From Leadbetterella sp. (GTDB lineage: Bacteria; Bacteroidota; Bacteroidia; Cytophagales; Spirosomataceae): 61,299 nucleotides of DNA. This document shows, piece after piece, positions 44,657 through 54,751 of the stretch. Within the stretch, counting starts at the first letter, position 1. The number at the start of each line of letters is the position of its first letter. The translations under genes were made by a program, and so were the position numbers. The stretch is from assembly GCA_019638185.1 (NCBI GenBank), contig JAHBUH010000005.1, positions 1-61,299 on the forward strand, written 5' to 3'. The notes under the pieces were generated by a model. It did no database searches. It saw only the letters and a list, made by a program, of their open reading frames with translations, and was not told the DNA's origin.

Positions 44657-45259
44657 TTAATCCCGCCTGGCCAGAACCGCCCCGGAATTAGCCATGCCGA
44701 TGCTCAGCACGCCGGCCGCCATGAGCAGGTGATACAGGCTGACGGTAAAGTCAGCGTCACCGAAGATCTCTTTCCGGAAGCTGCCCAGTGCGAAGAAGGT
44801 TACACCGGCAATGATCCACAAACCTACCTGGAACTTACCCTTGATGAGTGCAAAAAGGCCCAGGAAAAGCACGAAGATCATGCAAACGATGGGTACCCAA
44901 AAGAAGATGGGCCGGATATCAAAGACCTCATACAGTGCAAAAAAGACAAAGCCCAGGGCAATGATGGCGTAACTCCCCCAGCGGGAAAAATCACTTCCGG
45001 AAACCAGGGCGGCGGTGGCGCCTACCAGGCCAATGGCCCCGTTAATGGTAGCCAGGGTCTGGAAAAACTGGGAAACGGGGATGGCCTTTTCAAAGCCAAA
45101 GAAGCCGAGGGCGCCGAAAACCGCTGCCACCACTACCGACAGGATAAACGATTCCCATAAAACGGTAGAAGAAAACTCCAGGGGATTGATATACCGGAAG
45201 AAAACGTAAATACCGGCCAGGGCCAGGATGATGTCTGATAATCCGTGAATAAGGTTCAT
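44657..45259 (-). CDS. Small polytopic membrane protein of unknown function
   Basis: A 200-residue protein with about six or seven closely packed hydrophobic helices (for example IILALAGIYVFFRYI, YAIIALGFVFFALYEVF, FFWVPIVCMIFVLFLGLFALI). There are short loops, no signal peptide and no recognisable substrate motif. It lies 24 bases downstream of murB on the same strand and is probably the last gene of the DUF1684-murB operon. It ends just upstream of the thiamine receptor promoter. I do not assign a family. Confidence 0.75.
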   Translation of the reverse strand: MNLIHGLSDIILALAGIYVFFRYINPLEFSSTVLWESFILSVVVAAVFGALGFFGFEKAIPVSQFFQTLATINGAIGLVGATAALVSGSDFSRWGSYAIIALGFVFFALYEVFDIRPIFFWVPIVCMIFVLFLGLFALIKGKFQVGLWIIAGVTFFALGSFRKEIFGDADFTVSLYHLLMAAGVLSIGMANSGAVLARRD

Positions 45260-45283
45260 AAGTCCGGGTCTTTTAGGGTAAAG

Positions 45284-46306
45284 TTAACGAATAAAATTTA
45301 CTTCGGGTGTAATGGTGATGCCAAATTTTTCAGAGACGGAGGCCTGTATGCGGGCCGCCAGGTCAGCGATCTCCTGCCCTTTACCGCCGCCGAAATTCAC
45401 CAGCACCAGGGCCTGCTTATCATGCACCCCCACCTGTCCAAAGCGCCGGCCTTTCCAGCCGGCTTGCTCGATGAGCCATCCGGCTGGCACTTTTACGATA
45501 TCATCACTTACTTCATAACCCGGAATATCCGGATATTTTTCGTGTACTTTCAGGTATTCTGCACGGGGGATCTCCGGGTTTTTAAAGAAACTGCCTGAAT
45601 TCCCGATCTGCGCGGGGTCCGGCAGTTTACTGCGCCGGATGTGAATCACGGCGTTACTGACATCGCGGATAGTGGGAGATTCCACGCCCATTTCTGACAG
45701 GGTCTGACGGATGGCACCGTAGGCCACATTGATCTCCGGTGATTTGGAGAGCCGGAAGCAGACGCTCAGGATCACGTATCTATTCCTGCCCTCGTGCTTA
45801 AAGAAGCTTTCGCGGTAACCGAAAGCGCATCTTTTGCGATCAAAGACTTCCGTTTGCAATGTTTCCAGGTTTAGCGCCTCCAGGTGATGAAAGGTGTCTT
45901 TGACCTCTGCCCCATAGGCCCCGATGTTCTGCATGGGAGCGGCTCCCACCGTACCGGGGATAAGCGACATATTCTCAATCCCGCTGAGGCCGTGCTCAAT
46001 GCAGTAAAGCACAAATTCGTGCCAGATTTCGCCTGCTCCGGCCTGTACGATAGCATAATCCGTAGTCTCCTCCGTGATGCGGATGCCTTTGATGGCAATT
46101 TTAATGACCAGCCCGTCAAAGTCGTTCAGCAGGAGGATATTACTCCCGCCGCCCAGGAACAGCTTTTTTACAGAAGCCCAGGCCGGGTCTTTCAGCAGGG
46201 AGACCAGCTGCCCGGCTTCACTGATTTCGGTGAAATAGCGGGCTGAAGCCTCCAGTCCGAAGGTGTTATACGGCTTCAGCGATACGTTTTCTTCAATGGT
46301 GATCAT
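45284..46306 (-). CDS. murB: UDP-N-acetylenolpyruvoylglucosamine reductase
   Basis: Reduces UDP-GlcNAc-enolpyruvate to UDP-MurNAc in peptidoglycan precursor synthesis, with FAD and NADPH. The 340-residue protein carries the FAD-binding FLGGGSNILL, the YRESFFKHEGRNRYVI tyrosine loop of the type I (E. coli-like) enzymes, the catalytic serine in NSGSFFKNP and the final catalytic glutamate in TPEVNFIR. Its first 14 bases overlap the DUF1684 gene end. Confidence 0.95.
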   Translation of the reverse strand: MITIEENVSLKPYNTFGLEASARYFTEISEAGQLVSLLKDPAWASVKKLFLGGGSNILLLNDFDGLVIKIAIKGIRITEETTDYAIVQAGAGEIWHEFVLYCIEHGLSGIENMSLIPGTVGAAPMQNIGAYGAEVKDTFHHLEALNLETLQTEVFDRKRCAFGYRESFFKHEGRNRYVILSVCFRLSKSPEINVAYGAIRQTLSEMGVESPTIRDVSNAVIHIRRSKLPDPAQIGNSGSFFKNPEIPRAEYLKVHEKYPDIPGYEVSDDIVKVPAGWLIEQAGWKGRRFGQVGVHDKQALVLVNFGGGKGQEIADLAARIQASVSEKFGITITPEVNFIR

Positions 46307-46865
46307 ATTCGGTTTTCAGCGGCCGCTTTTCGCCCGCTTCGATACGTAGGTTTAAATGATTTTCCCGGGGTGGGATAGGACAGTTCCAGCCGTCTGAGAA
46401 GGCGCAGTAAGGGTTATAAAGGCGGTTAAAGTCTATTTTTACTTTGCCGTTTTGGAAGTCGGCCGTGCTCAGGTCCAGGTAGCGCCCCCCGCCGTAAGTC
46501 TCTTCCGGAGCGGTCAGGTCTTTCAGCGGAAGAAAAAGATGATTTTTATATAGCGGTGATACCGGTACGGACCGGTAGACCATGAGCCTGTATTTTTTGC
46601 CGTCCAGCCGGAAGGTGACCCGGGCATACTCCCGGTATTCCTTTATCTTATCGGCTGAGGTGGGTACAGAAATCACCTTCCCCTTTTTGAGGAGCCGGTA
46701 GCTGGCTTGAACATTGAATTTTTCATTCAGTGCAAAGAAATCCTGTTCACTGTTAGGGAACTGCTGGCGCGTTTGAGCTTTATATTCCTCCCGGAAGCTA
46801 TCCTGGCAGATCCCGTGGAGGCAAACGCACCCGAGAATGAATGTGAAAACGGATCGTAAAAGCAT
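46293..46865 (-). CDS. DUF1684 family exported protein
   Basis: A 190-residue protein with a signal peptide (FTFILGCVCLHGICQ). The C-terminal half contains the strongly conserved DUF1684 block: YGGGRYLDL, DFNRLYNPYCAFSDGWNCPIPP and ENHLNLRIEAGEK. The family's function is unknown; members occur in and out of the cytosol. Heads a likely operon with murB and a membrane protein. A perfect -7 box (minus strand TAATTTTG, 46883-46890) lies upstream without an evident -33 element. Confidence 0.88.
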   Translation of the reverse strand: MLLRSVFTFILGCVCLHGICQDSFREEYKAQTRQQFPNSEQDFFALNEKFNVQASYRLLKKGKVISVPTSADKIKEYREYARVTFRLDGKKYRLMVYRSVPVSPLYKNHLFLPLKDLTAPEETYGGGRYLDLSTADFQNGKVKIDFNRLYNPYCAFSDGWNCPIPPRENHLNLRIEAGEKRPLKTEYDHH

Positions 46866-47001
46866 CAGTTCGTATCGTTTCTCAAAATTAAGACGAAAGC
46901 ATAAGAAATCCGGCCTTTTTATTAAATTTAAGTGAAGCGATCTTTATTTAAAAGGCGTTTTACATGGTTTTCACCCAGAATGTTTAACTTTGTGCAAATA
47001 G

Positions 47002-49242
<2,241 letters not shown>

Positions 49243-49280
49243 GACCGGGCGGTCAGAAGACGGAATTATTTGTAAAGACC

Positions 49281-49391
49281 GAAGCTGTCTGAAAATGTAC
49301 AAAATACGGGGCGTTAGGGGTGAAGGAGCAGGAGACTGAAGCCGGATCCTGAAAAACAACGAGGCCTTTTGTGTACTTTCAGGCAGCTTTT
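49281..49391. repeat. Second, diverged copy of the palindromic element
   Basis: Imperfect arms near 49281-49304 and 49368-49391 pair at roughly four of five positions. The core shares ordered blocks with the element at 27247: GGCGTT, AGG.TGA, AGGAGCA, then GACTGA.GCCG.ATCC.GAAAA and CAACG. The central hairpin of the first copy is missing here. It sits between icd and the DUF4403 gene. The stems differ in sequence while the core is kept, as expected for a structured repeat family. Confidence 0.6.
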
Positions 49392-49427
49392 TCCTGTTTT
49401 TAAGAGCAAAAGTTATAAGATCTTATC

Positions 49428-50825
49428 ATGAGATGGTGTATAGGAATCATGCTGATGTGGGCCGTTTTCCCGGGCTGCACCGGTAAAGACCAGGATTTAC
49501 GCGAAACCCACACCGACACCCGCGATATCATGGCCCGGCCCCGGCGGCTGTGGTTTCCCGTGTTCTACCCGGTAAAAGAACTGGAAGACTGGCTGAACCG
49601 GAAGTTTGACCGGGTGATAGCGGATACATCCATACCGTTTAAGAACGACAGCCTTTCACTGACCGTATCCAAACCCGGAAGGATAGAACTCCTGATGGTC
49701 GGCGATTCGGTAAATGTACTTTTTCCCCTGGAAGTAGAGATCATTGATGACCGTGAGAAAAAGTCGGGCCGGAAGATCTACCGCAAAATCACCGGGGCCC
49801 TGAACCTGTACCTGAACATTAAACCGGACGTGAGCCCGCAGTGGGAAATTTCTACCCATACGGAATTAAAAGGGTACGAATGGAAACAGCGCCCCCGCCT
49901 GGAAACCGGCGGTTTAAAGATAGGCGTAAAGCTTATTGCCGACTATTTATTAAGAAATGAGCTGGGCGATCTTACCCGGGCACTGGACGATGCGCTACGT
50001 GAAAAAGTAGACCTGAAAAAGGGCATATCCCGCACCTGGATAAACCTGCAAAAGCCGGTGCCGGTGTATCGTTCGGATTCTACCACGCTCTGGTTCGGGA
50101 TAGAGCCGGACAGCCTGTGGGGCGATATAAAGGGAAATCCTGACGGCCTGGTATTTAACCTGGCCGTGAATACCCGCGCACGGGTCCACCGCGATTCCAC
50201 CCGGTTTTCTCCCTATAAACCCCTGCCGGATTTCAGGCCCCTGATGCAGATGAAGCAGGACTCTAACACCCTGGAGATCCTGGCCACCATCCCTATGGAA
50301 GTGGTAAACCGTGAGCTGAAAAGGGTAGGGCGTGACTTCTCCTCTAACCGCGCCCTGGCCTTCCCGGAGATCAGCGATATCAAACTGCGGGGATACGGCC
50401 GGAAAGTGGCCCTGGACATGCAAACCGAAGGGGAGGCCCGTGCCGCACTGACCATAGTAGGCACACCGGAATACGATATGAAAAGCCGCACCCTGGTCAT
50501 CACTAACCCGGATTACGACCTGGATACCGATCATAAGGTGCTGAATGCCCTGGACAAAGGCTTCCGAGACGGTATCCTGCGTTACCTGGAAAAGAAAGCC
50601 ATCCTGGATATCGGAGAATACATGAATGGCCTGCCCGAATACCTGAACGGCGCCATTAACGAAGGAAACCACTCCGATAAGTTCCAGCTTCATTTCTCCG
50701 AAATCGAGGTCAAAGATATCCGCCACGCCACCAGTAAATCGGAACTCCTGATCTGGCTATCCTGCAAGCCCCGCTTTGAGATCACGCTGAAGAAGCTGCC
50801 GGTGAGGAAGAAGGTGAGGATATGA
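49428..50825 (+). CDS. DUF4403 family lipoprotein
   Basis: A 465-residue lipoprotein with lipobox FPGC near residue 17. The mature part is made of repeated beta-rich modules (for example FPVFYPVKELEDWLNRKFD, PLEVEIIDDREKKSGRK, LWFGIEPDSLWGDIKG) as in DUF4403, whose members are related in layout to lipid-binding TULIP-like proteins. This last point is general knowledge and not tested here. No catalytic motif is visible. Probably outer-membrane or periplasmic. The gene stands alone after the palindromic repeat. Confidence 0.72.
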   Translation: MRWCIGIMLMWAVFPGCTGKDQDLRETHTDTRDIMARPRRLWFPVFYPVKELEDWLNRKFDRVIADTSIPFKNDSLSLTVSKPGRIELLMVGDSVNVLFPLEVEIIDDREKKSGRKIYRKITGALNLYLNIKPDVSPQWEISTHTELKGYEWKQRPRLETGGLKIGVKLIADYLLRNELGDLTRALDDALREKVDLKKGISRTWINLQKPVPVYRSDSTTLWFGIEPDSLWGDIKGNPDGLVFNLAVNTRARVHRDSTRFSPYKPLPDFRPLMQMKQDSNTLEILATIPMEVVNRELKRVGRDFSSNRALAFPEISDIKLRGYGRKVALDMQTEGEARAALTIVGTPEYDMKSRTLVITNPDYDLDTDHKVLNALDKGFRDGILRYLEKKAILDIGEYMNGLPEYLNGAINEGNHSDKFQLHFSEIEVKDIRHATSKSELLIWLSCKPRFEITLKKLPVRKKVRI

Positions 50826-50912
50826 GCTTCAGTCCGCATGAAATTTTTTACCTCCGCCTTTTAATCCCAAACAGATATACCTAATTTACACCATCTTTAA
50901 CACATAAGCCTA

Positions 50913-51971
50913 ATGCCGAAGCCCCAGATCAGCAATCACACCATTAACCAGATCATGTTGATTACTGTCATTATGCTGGTCTGCTGGTTTATTTTCAGGT
51001 ACCTGTCTTATTATCTTCCGGGCTTCCTGGGGGCTATTACGCTGTATATCCTTTTCCGCGACTGGTATTTCAGGCTGACCGTGGGAAAGAAATGGAACCG
51101 CGTGGCCACCAGCGTCCTGTTTATTTTTCTTTCCCTGGTGTTTATCGTGCTGCCGGTATGGGCGCTGATTGATTACCTGATTCCCCGGATTTCTTCTTTC
51201 CTGGGCAATACCGAGGATATAGTGACCAAGTTTAACCAGGTGAAGGAGTTTATCCGCAATAAGCCCGTCCTGGAGTACATTGACCTCTCGGATGAAGCGC
51301 TGATGGAGTTCCTGCAAAGCCTTACCAAGTACCTTCCCGGGGTGATTAACTCCGTGGCGGAGGTGCTGATCAATATGCTGGTGACGTTTTTTGTACTCTA
51401 TTTTATGCTGGTACACGGCAGGCAGATGGAAGCTACCATTGAGAGCTTCTTCCCGTTTTCGGATAAAAGCAGGAATGAGCTCTGGACAGAGATCAATCTC
51501 ATGGTCCGGACCAATGCTATCGGCATTCCTATCCTGGGGATCTGCCAGGGGGTAGTGGCCATGATCGGGTATTCTATCTTCGGCGTGCAGAATGCGGTGC
51601 TGTGGGGAATTGTTACCGGGGTGGCCACCGTATTCCCGGTTTTGGGCACCATGGCCGTTTACCTGCCCATCTGTATCGTTTCTTTCGCTACGGGTGACGT
51701 GATGAATGCCGTCTGGCTTACGCTGTATTGTTTTTTCCTGGTGGGCGGGATCGATAATGTGCTGCGGTTTACCATTCTGAAAACCCTGGGCGATGTGCAT
51801 CCGCTGATCACGGTCTTCGGGGTGCTGTTCGGACTGAATGTATTCGGGATGCTGGGCCTGATCTTCGGGCCGCTGATCATCTCCTCTGTAAGCGTACTGT
51901 TTAAAGTCTACCGGAATGAATACGGTAACCGGCGGATCGTGCTGCCGGGCCGGGAAGAGAATCAAATGTAA
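50913..51971 (+). CDS. AI-2E family permease
   Basis: A 352-residue inner-membrane protein with about seven helices in the arrangement of the AI-2E transporter family: two short N-terminal helices, a long amphipathic stretch (IPRISSFLGNTEDIVTKFNQ), then the conserved GxxxxxxxGxGxxxG-like C-terminal half (GICQGVVAMIGYSIFG, GVATVFPVLGTMAVYLP, GLIFGPLII). Members export autoinducer-2-like compounds or act as sodium/proton antiporters. Only 4 bases separate it from the next gene, so both are likely co-transcribed. Confidence 0.88.
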   Translation: MPKPQISNHTINQIMLITVIMLVCWFIFRYLSYYLPGFLGAITLYILFRDWYFRLTVGKKWNRVATSVLFIFLSLVFIVLPVWALIDYLIPRISSFLGNTEDIVTKFNQVKEFIRNKPVLEYIDLSDEALMEFLQSLTKYLPGVINSVAEVLINMLVTFFVLYFMLVHGRQMEATIESFFPFSDKSRNELWTEINLMVRTNAIGIPILGICQGVVAMIGYSIFGVQNAVLWGIVTGVATVFPVLGTMAVYLPICIVSFATGDVMNAVWLTLYCFFLVGGIDNVLRFTILKTLGDVHPLITVFGVLFGLNVFGMLGLIFGPLIISSVSVLFKVYRNEYGNRRIVLPGREENQM

Positions 51972-51975
51972 CCTT

Positions 51976-53124
51976 ATGAACCGTATCGCCTCTATTGATA
52001 TTTTCCGGGCCATTACCATGTGCCTGATGATTTTTGTGAACGACTTCTGGACTTTACGTAACGTTCCGAAGTGGCTGCTGCATACCGAAATGTATGAAGA
52101 CGGGATGGGTTTCTCTGACGTGATATTTCCTGTTTTCCTGGTGATTGTGGGCATGTCGCTGCCGTTTGCCATCGGCCGCAGGAAAAAGGCAGGCGATGGC
52201 CCCCTGATCATCCTGAAACATATCGGTGAAAGAACGCTGGCTTTGGTGGTGATGGGCTTCTTCCTGGTGAATTACGAGTACCTGAAGGCGGAGGAGCTGC
52301 CTTTTGCCCGATCGTGGGTGGGGATGTACCTGGTGACCTGCTTTTTCCTGATCTGGAACAGCTACCCGGCCGGCTTTAAGGCAGCTACCGGGCTGAAAGG
52401 AGCAGGCATAGCCGGCCTGCTGGTTTTTGCTTTCAGCTATCCCGGAGGGGTAGGAGCCCTGAAACCCTACTGGTGGGGTATCCTGGGGCTGATCGGGTGG
52501 AGCTATCTCTGGGCGGCGCTGGCATACCTGTGGGCAGGGAATAACCTGCGGCGCCTGACCGGCATAACCCTGTTTTTCCTGCTGTTTTGTGTCCTGGCTT
52601 TTGCCGGGTACTTCTCCGTACTGGCCCCGGTGAAGAAGTATGTATGGCTGGTGGAGAACGGTGCTTTGCCCTTTCTGTGTATGCTGGGTGTCCTGGCTTC
52701 TGTTTTTTACCAGAACCGGACGTTCAGGTACTATGTGCCGGCTTTGATGCTTATAGGTGTGGCACTTATAGGAACAGGTTTTTTCTTCCGGCCGTACTGG
52801 GGGATCTCTAAAATCCTGGCTACCCCGGCGTGGATTTGCATCTGCGGGGGTATTGCCTACGTGGTATATGCCCTGCTGTTCTGGATCATGGATGTCAGGG
52901 GCTGGCAGCAATGGAGCAGTTTTCTGAAACCGGCCGGTATAGCCACACTAACCTGCTACCTGGTTCCTTATTACTGGTACGCTGTACGCTCACTGACGGG
53001 TATCCGGCTGCCTGAGGCCTTGTTGGAATCACCGGTGGGCCTGTTGATGTCTATGGGGGTGTCGCTGATCATTATTCAGCTCACGGGTCTGCTGATCAGG
53101 TGGGGAGTTAAATTGAAAGTTTAA
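51976..53124 (+). CDS. DUF5009/HGSNAT-like membrane acyltransferase
   Basis: A 382-residue protein with about ten membrane helices. The N-terminus RIASIDIFRAITMCLMIFVND and the following FSDVIFPVFLVIVGMSLPFA, in which a conserved aspartate precedes the second helix, match the DUF5009 branch of heparan-alpha-glucosaminide N-acetyltransferase-like proteins. These move acetyl groups across the membrane onto sugars. The ATG at 51976 is used because homology begins right there; an in-frame ATG at 51916 is inside the permease gene. Substrate unknown. Confidence 0.85.
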   Translation: MNRIASIDIFRAITMCLMIFVNDFWTLRNVPKWLLHTEMYEDGMGFSDVIFPVFLVIVGMSLPFAIGRRKKAGDGPLIILKHIGERTLALVVMGFFLVNYEYLKAEELPFARSWVGMYLVTCFFLIWNSYPAGFKAATGLKGAGIAGLLVFAFSYPGGVGALKPYWWGILGLIGWSYLWAALAYLWAGNNLRRLTGITLFFLLFCVLAFAGYFSVLAPVKKYVWLVENGALPFLCMLGVLASVFYQNRTFRYYVPALMLIGVALIGTGFFFRPYWGISKILATPAWICICGGIAYVVYALLFWIMDVRGWQQWSSFLKPAGIATLTCYLVPYYWYAVRSLTGIRLPEALLESPVGLLMSMGVSLIIIQLTGLLIRWGVKLKV

Positions 53125-53160
53125 GCTGGTATTCCGGCCCGGGTAAGTTCCGGAATGAAA

Positions 53161-53200
53161 GAGGGATTGCCCGAAAAGCCTTCTTTCCGGGCAATCCTCC
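53161..53200. terminator. Terminator between convergent genes
   Basis: Arms gagggattgcccg (53161-53173) and cgggcaatcctcc (53188-53200) pair over 11 of 13 positions, flanked by A/T-rich bases. It separates the acyltransferase gene from the convergent TIM-barrel lipoprotein gene. Confidence 0.82.
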
Positions 53201-53211
53201 ATTGTAAAGTA

Positions 53212-54201
53212 TTATTTAAGCCCGGCTATCACTTTTTCCAGGAGTGCTTTGGTGGCTTTGATGCCTTCATCTTCGGAAAGTTTTGTGCCTTCGTACTCGA
53301 TACCGATATTTCCTTTGAAACCGCTGTCTTTCACGATCTTCATGATCCTTGCATAGTCTTTGGTGGTTTCATTTCCTTCCGCATCAAAGTCGTGCGTTTT
53401 GGCGGAAACGCCTTTAGCGTACGGCATCAGCTCTTCAATGCCCTTGTAGAGGTCATATTCTTTTATACAGCCGTCCGGACCGCGTTCTATACAGAAGTTT
53501 CCGAAGTCAGGCAGGGTACCTACGTTTTCTTTGTTTACGGCTTTCATTACGCCCACCAGCCAGCTGGCATCCGAGCTGTAACCGCCGTGGTTTTCCACTA
53601 CCACGTTAATCCCTTTGGTAGCGGCATAGTCGCCCAGCTTACTCAGGCCGTCAGCTGCATTTTTAGCTACTTCCTCTGCAGTACCTTTTCCGGCAGCGTT
53701 TACACGGATGGTTTTTGCACCCAGGTAAGCAGCAATATCCACCCATGCATGGTGGTCTTCCACCGTTTTAGCACGGGCCACGGAGTCAGCATCACCCAGG
53801 TCGCCCAGGGCATCACACATGATCAGGCCTACCTTTACGCCGGCGTCATCGCAGCGTTTCTTAAAATCTTCCCAATAAGCCATATCCTTTGCTTTTCCAT
53901 AGTAAAAAGTATTCACCAGTTCAATGGTGTTTATGCCGTAACCCTTGGCAATGGAAGGGAAGTCAATGGGCTTTATGGTTCCCTGGTAAAGAGAATCCGG
54001 GGCCTCTTTCAGTAATCTGCCAAATTCCTGCCAGTTGCCTTTCAGGGCATCGCCAAAAATGCTGTTATGCAGCGACCACTGGGCCAGGGAGATGTTCCAG
54101 TCGGGTTCAGCCTCTTCGGCCTTTTCGGTTTTACCGCATGCACTTAAAAGGAAGGTTCCTGCGGCTACCAGGGCAAGAATGCTTAGCGTTTTGATTTTCA
54201 T
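53212..54201 (-). CDS. Secreted sugar-phosphate-isomerase-like TIM-barrel lipoprotein
   Basis: A 329-residue lipoprotein: signal with lipobox LLSAC, then an AP endonuclease 2/xylose isomerase-like TIM barrel (WNISLAQWSLHNSIFGD, INTIELVNTFYYG, GINVVVENHGGYSSD, GNIGIEYEG). The glutamates in VENHGG and IEYEG and a histidine in AKTHDFDAEG are in positions that bind metal in this fold. Being exported, it is unlikely to act on phosphorylated sugars; related Bacteroidota proteins take part in sugar or glycoside catabolism. The start at 54201 follows a perfect -7 box (minus strand TAGGTTTG, 54232-54239). Confidence 0.85.
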   Translation of the reverse strand: MKIKTLSILALVAAGTFLLSACGKTEKAEEAEPDWNISLAQWSLHNSIFGDALKGNWQEFGRLLKEAPDSLYQGTIKPIDFPSIAKGYGINTIELVNTFYYGKAKDMAYWEDFKKRCDDAGVKVGLIMCDALGDLGDADSVARAKTVEDHHAWVDIAAYLGAKTIRVNAAGKGTAEEVAKNAADGLSKLGDYAATKGINVVVENHGGYSSDASWLVGVMKAVNKENVGTLPDFGNFCIERGPDGCIKEYDLYKGIEELMPYAKGVSAKTHDFDAEGNETTKDYARIMKIVKDSGFKGNIGIEYEGTKLSEDEGIKATKALLEKVIAGLK

Positions 54202-54340
54202 AGAATAGGTATCATTAAGGTTAATAAAACCCAAACCTACTAAATTAATACGCTTTTCAGAAGGAATGCAACCGGTTTTATTTGTGGAATAAAGTGAAGC
54301 CCCTGGAATGTTTGCGTAGTTTTGTTGTAGTGGCAACAAG

Positions 54341-54725
54341 GATACCCCATTCAAACCCATAGGATACAATTCAGTCTCGCCTTACTTTATTGTTAATGGT
54401 GCTCAAAAGTGGATTGACTTGCTGAAAGTAATTTTCGACGCCAAAGAACTCAGACGTTATGAAATGCCGGACGGAACCATCATGCACGCTGAAATACAAA
54501 GTTGACGACTCCGTGTTAATGCTGGGTGACTCATCAGAGCGGTATCCGCCCGTTCCTTTGGTTATGCACGTTTATGTCCCGGATGTGGATGAAACATTTG
54601 AAAAGGCGATCCGGGCAGTTTGCGAAATAATAGAACGCCCCAAAGAACGTGAAGGTGACCCGGACAGGCGAGCCACCTTCAAAGATTTCGCAGGAAATAT
54701 GTGGTCTGATGGAGCACAGTTGTAA
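54341..54725 (+). pseudogene. Frameshifted VOC family (PhnB-like) gene
   Basis: The first part reads PFKPIGYNSVSPYFIVNGAQ then ELRRYEMPDGTIMHAEI and stops at a TGA (54503). One frame over, the sequence continues as KVDDSVLMLGDSSERYPP, VYVPDVDETFEKAI and FKDFAGNMWSDGAQL with a stop at 54723. Together they make a complete PhnB-like glyoxalase-fold protein of about 125 residues. No start codon is evident in the first frame, although a -7 box TAGTTTTG lies at 54317-54324. One indel near 54495 plus a lost start explain the state. Confidence 0.75.
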
Positions 54726-54751
54726 GTGCTGGGATACAAAACGCTTACAAC

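Noticed and set aside
50910-52211. A 433-codon minus-strand frame.
   Set aside because: Lies antisense to the permease and acyltransferase genes, with a His/Gln/Arg-rich low-complexity composition typical of antisense shadows.
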